Assembly (NCBI RefSeq): GCF_000424685.1
Contig: NZ_AUKJ01000018.1
Span: 51,928-115,927, forward strand
DNA: 64,000 bases
Source: Methylococcus capsulatus str. Texas = ATCC 19069
GTDB taxonomy: Bacteria > Pseudomonadota > Gammaproteobacteria > Methylococcales > Methylococcaceae
Direction of reading: 5' to 3'
In this document: piece by piece, positions 63,534-64,000 of the stretch
Position numbering within the stretch: position 1 is the stretch's first letter
Layout of the letters: each line of letters begins with the position of its first letter
Made by a program: the position numbers and the translations under genes
Notes under the pieces: generated by a model
What the model was told of the DNA's origin: nothing
The model's input: the letters and a program-made list of their open reading frames with translations, nothing else
Database searches by the model: none

Positions 63534-64000
63534 ATGGATACGAAACACAGCGGTTACTTCAAGAATTCCCTTTGGCTGTTGGTTCTCGGCTCTTGTGCCT
63601 GGGCCGCTTCGTCGGTTTCGGCATGGGCAGCCGATGGATGCAGCTTTGAGTACATCATCACCAGTCAGGCAGCGAACACCTTTTCCGCCAGTGTGAGGGT
63701 CACGAACACGGGCAGCGCGCTGAGCGGATGGACCGTGGCGTGGAACATGCCCGGCGGACAGAAGATCACCCGATTGTGGGACGGCAAGTGGTCGCAGAGG
63801 CTGTCGGCGGTCACCGTGCGCAACCTGGAGTCCAACCGCAAGGTGGCGAGCGGAGGAGTCATCCAGTTCGGATTCGATGCCACCTACTCCGGGGTCAACG
63901 GGATTCCTGCGGGCATGACGCTCAATGGGGCACAATGTTCATCGACTCCGACTCCGACTCCGACTCCGACTCCGACTCCGACTCCGACTCCGACTCCGAC
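63534..64000 (+). CDS. Secreted family-2 carbohydrate-binding protein, partial
   Basis: 155 codons from an ATG with AGAGGAGAG upstream; the gene runs off the right edge. A signal peptide ends near SVSAWAA. A CBM2 (cellulose/chitin-binding) domain follows at about residues 36-135: CSFEYIITSQAANTFSASV, LSGWTVAWNMPGGQKI, then WDGKWSQRLS and GFDATYSG, with Cys at both ends for a disulfide and the usual surface Trp residues. Then comes a Thr-Pro linker. Whatever domain the linker joins lies outside the window. Confidence 0.88.
   Translation, partial: MDTKHSGYFKNSLWLLVLGSCAWAASSVSAWAADGCSFEYIITSQAANTFSASVRVTNTGSALSGWTVAWNMPGGQKITRLWDGKWSQRLSAVTVRNLESNRKVASGGVIQFGFDATYSGVNGIPAGMTLNGAQCSSTPTPTPTPTPTPTPTPTP
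63945..64000 (+). repeat. Hexanucleotide tandem repeat coding the Thr-Pro linker
   Basis: ACTCCG is repeated nine complete times without a mismatch and continues to the window edge. Each unit encodes Thr-Pro in frame. Confidence 0.95.

Overview
The window is a high-GC stretch of a gammaproteobacterial chromosome. Gene order (mnmG-rsmG-parA-parB-atpIBEFHAGDC-glmU-glmS), a complete Entner-Doudoroff set (zwf, pgl, edd, eda), rpiB, dihydroxyacetone kinase subunits and a copper-type RiPP locus together suggest a Methylococcus-like methanotroph. This is inferred from gene content. No methane-oxidation gene lies in the window, so the genus is provisional.

Layout. 1-2953: a partial porin-like outer-membrane gene, divergent from a sensor kinase / single-domain response regulator pair. 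2962-8394: nadC with a PstS-like protein, an OmpA-family protein, then phoB-phoR. 8501-11080: clpB, with a likely heat-shock promoter. 11316-13268: a compact three-gene locus, a Cys-containing secreted precursor, a DUF692/MNIO enzyme and a DUF2063 partner, which is a bufferin/HvfA-type RiPP system. 13275-17921: a large DUF748 protein and an NfeD-SPFH pair. 17922-18244: a non-coding block with two perfect DnaA boxes, a third partial box and an AT-rich stretch. I propose this as oriC, because gene direction switches here from mostly minus (left) to almost entirely plus (right, to 38973).

18245-38973: polyphosphate:AMP phosphotransferase, mnmG, rsmG, parAB, the nine-gene ATP synthase operon with a good promoter and terminator, glmUS, metG, bioA, rsmE and a CopD-like membrane protein. 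38977-43036: djlA, purC, cca and a TauE/SafE permease.

43043-45239 (zwf-pgl, leftward) and 53394-55878 (edd-eda, rightward) are the two halves of an Entner-Doudoroff cluster. Between their 5' ends sits a restriction-modification island (45449-52945) on the minus strand: helicase pseudogene, truncated DUF1016 gene, type III-like mod, DUF559 endonuclease-like gene, MNT nucleotidyltransferase and type III-like res. The island carries a family of short palindromic GC-rich repeats. Several copies are read in frame as Gly/Pro/Arg-rich peptides inside or at the ends of proteins.

56169-64000: dhaL and dhaK facing each other, a Gfo/Idh oxidoreductase, a Prx5-type peroxiredoxin, rpiB, a small unknown protein, an adenosine-kinase-like/mazG/nfi operon, dgkA, and the start of a secreted family-2 carbohydrate-binding protein whose Thr-Pro linker is encoded by a perfect hexanucleotide tandem repeat running off the window. 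No rRNA, tRNA or CRISPR array was recognised.
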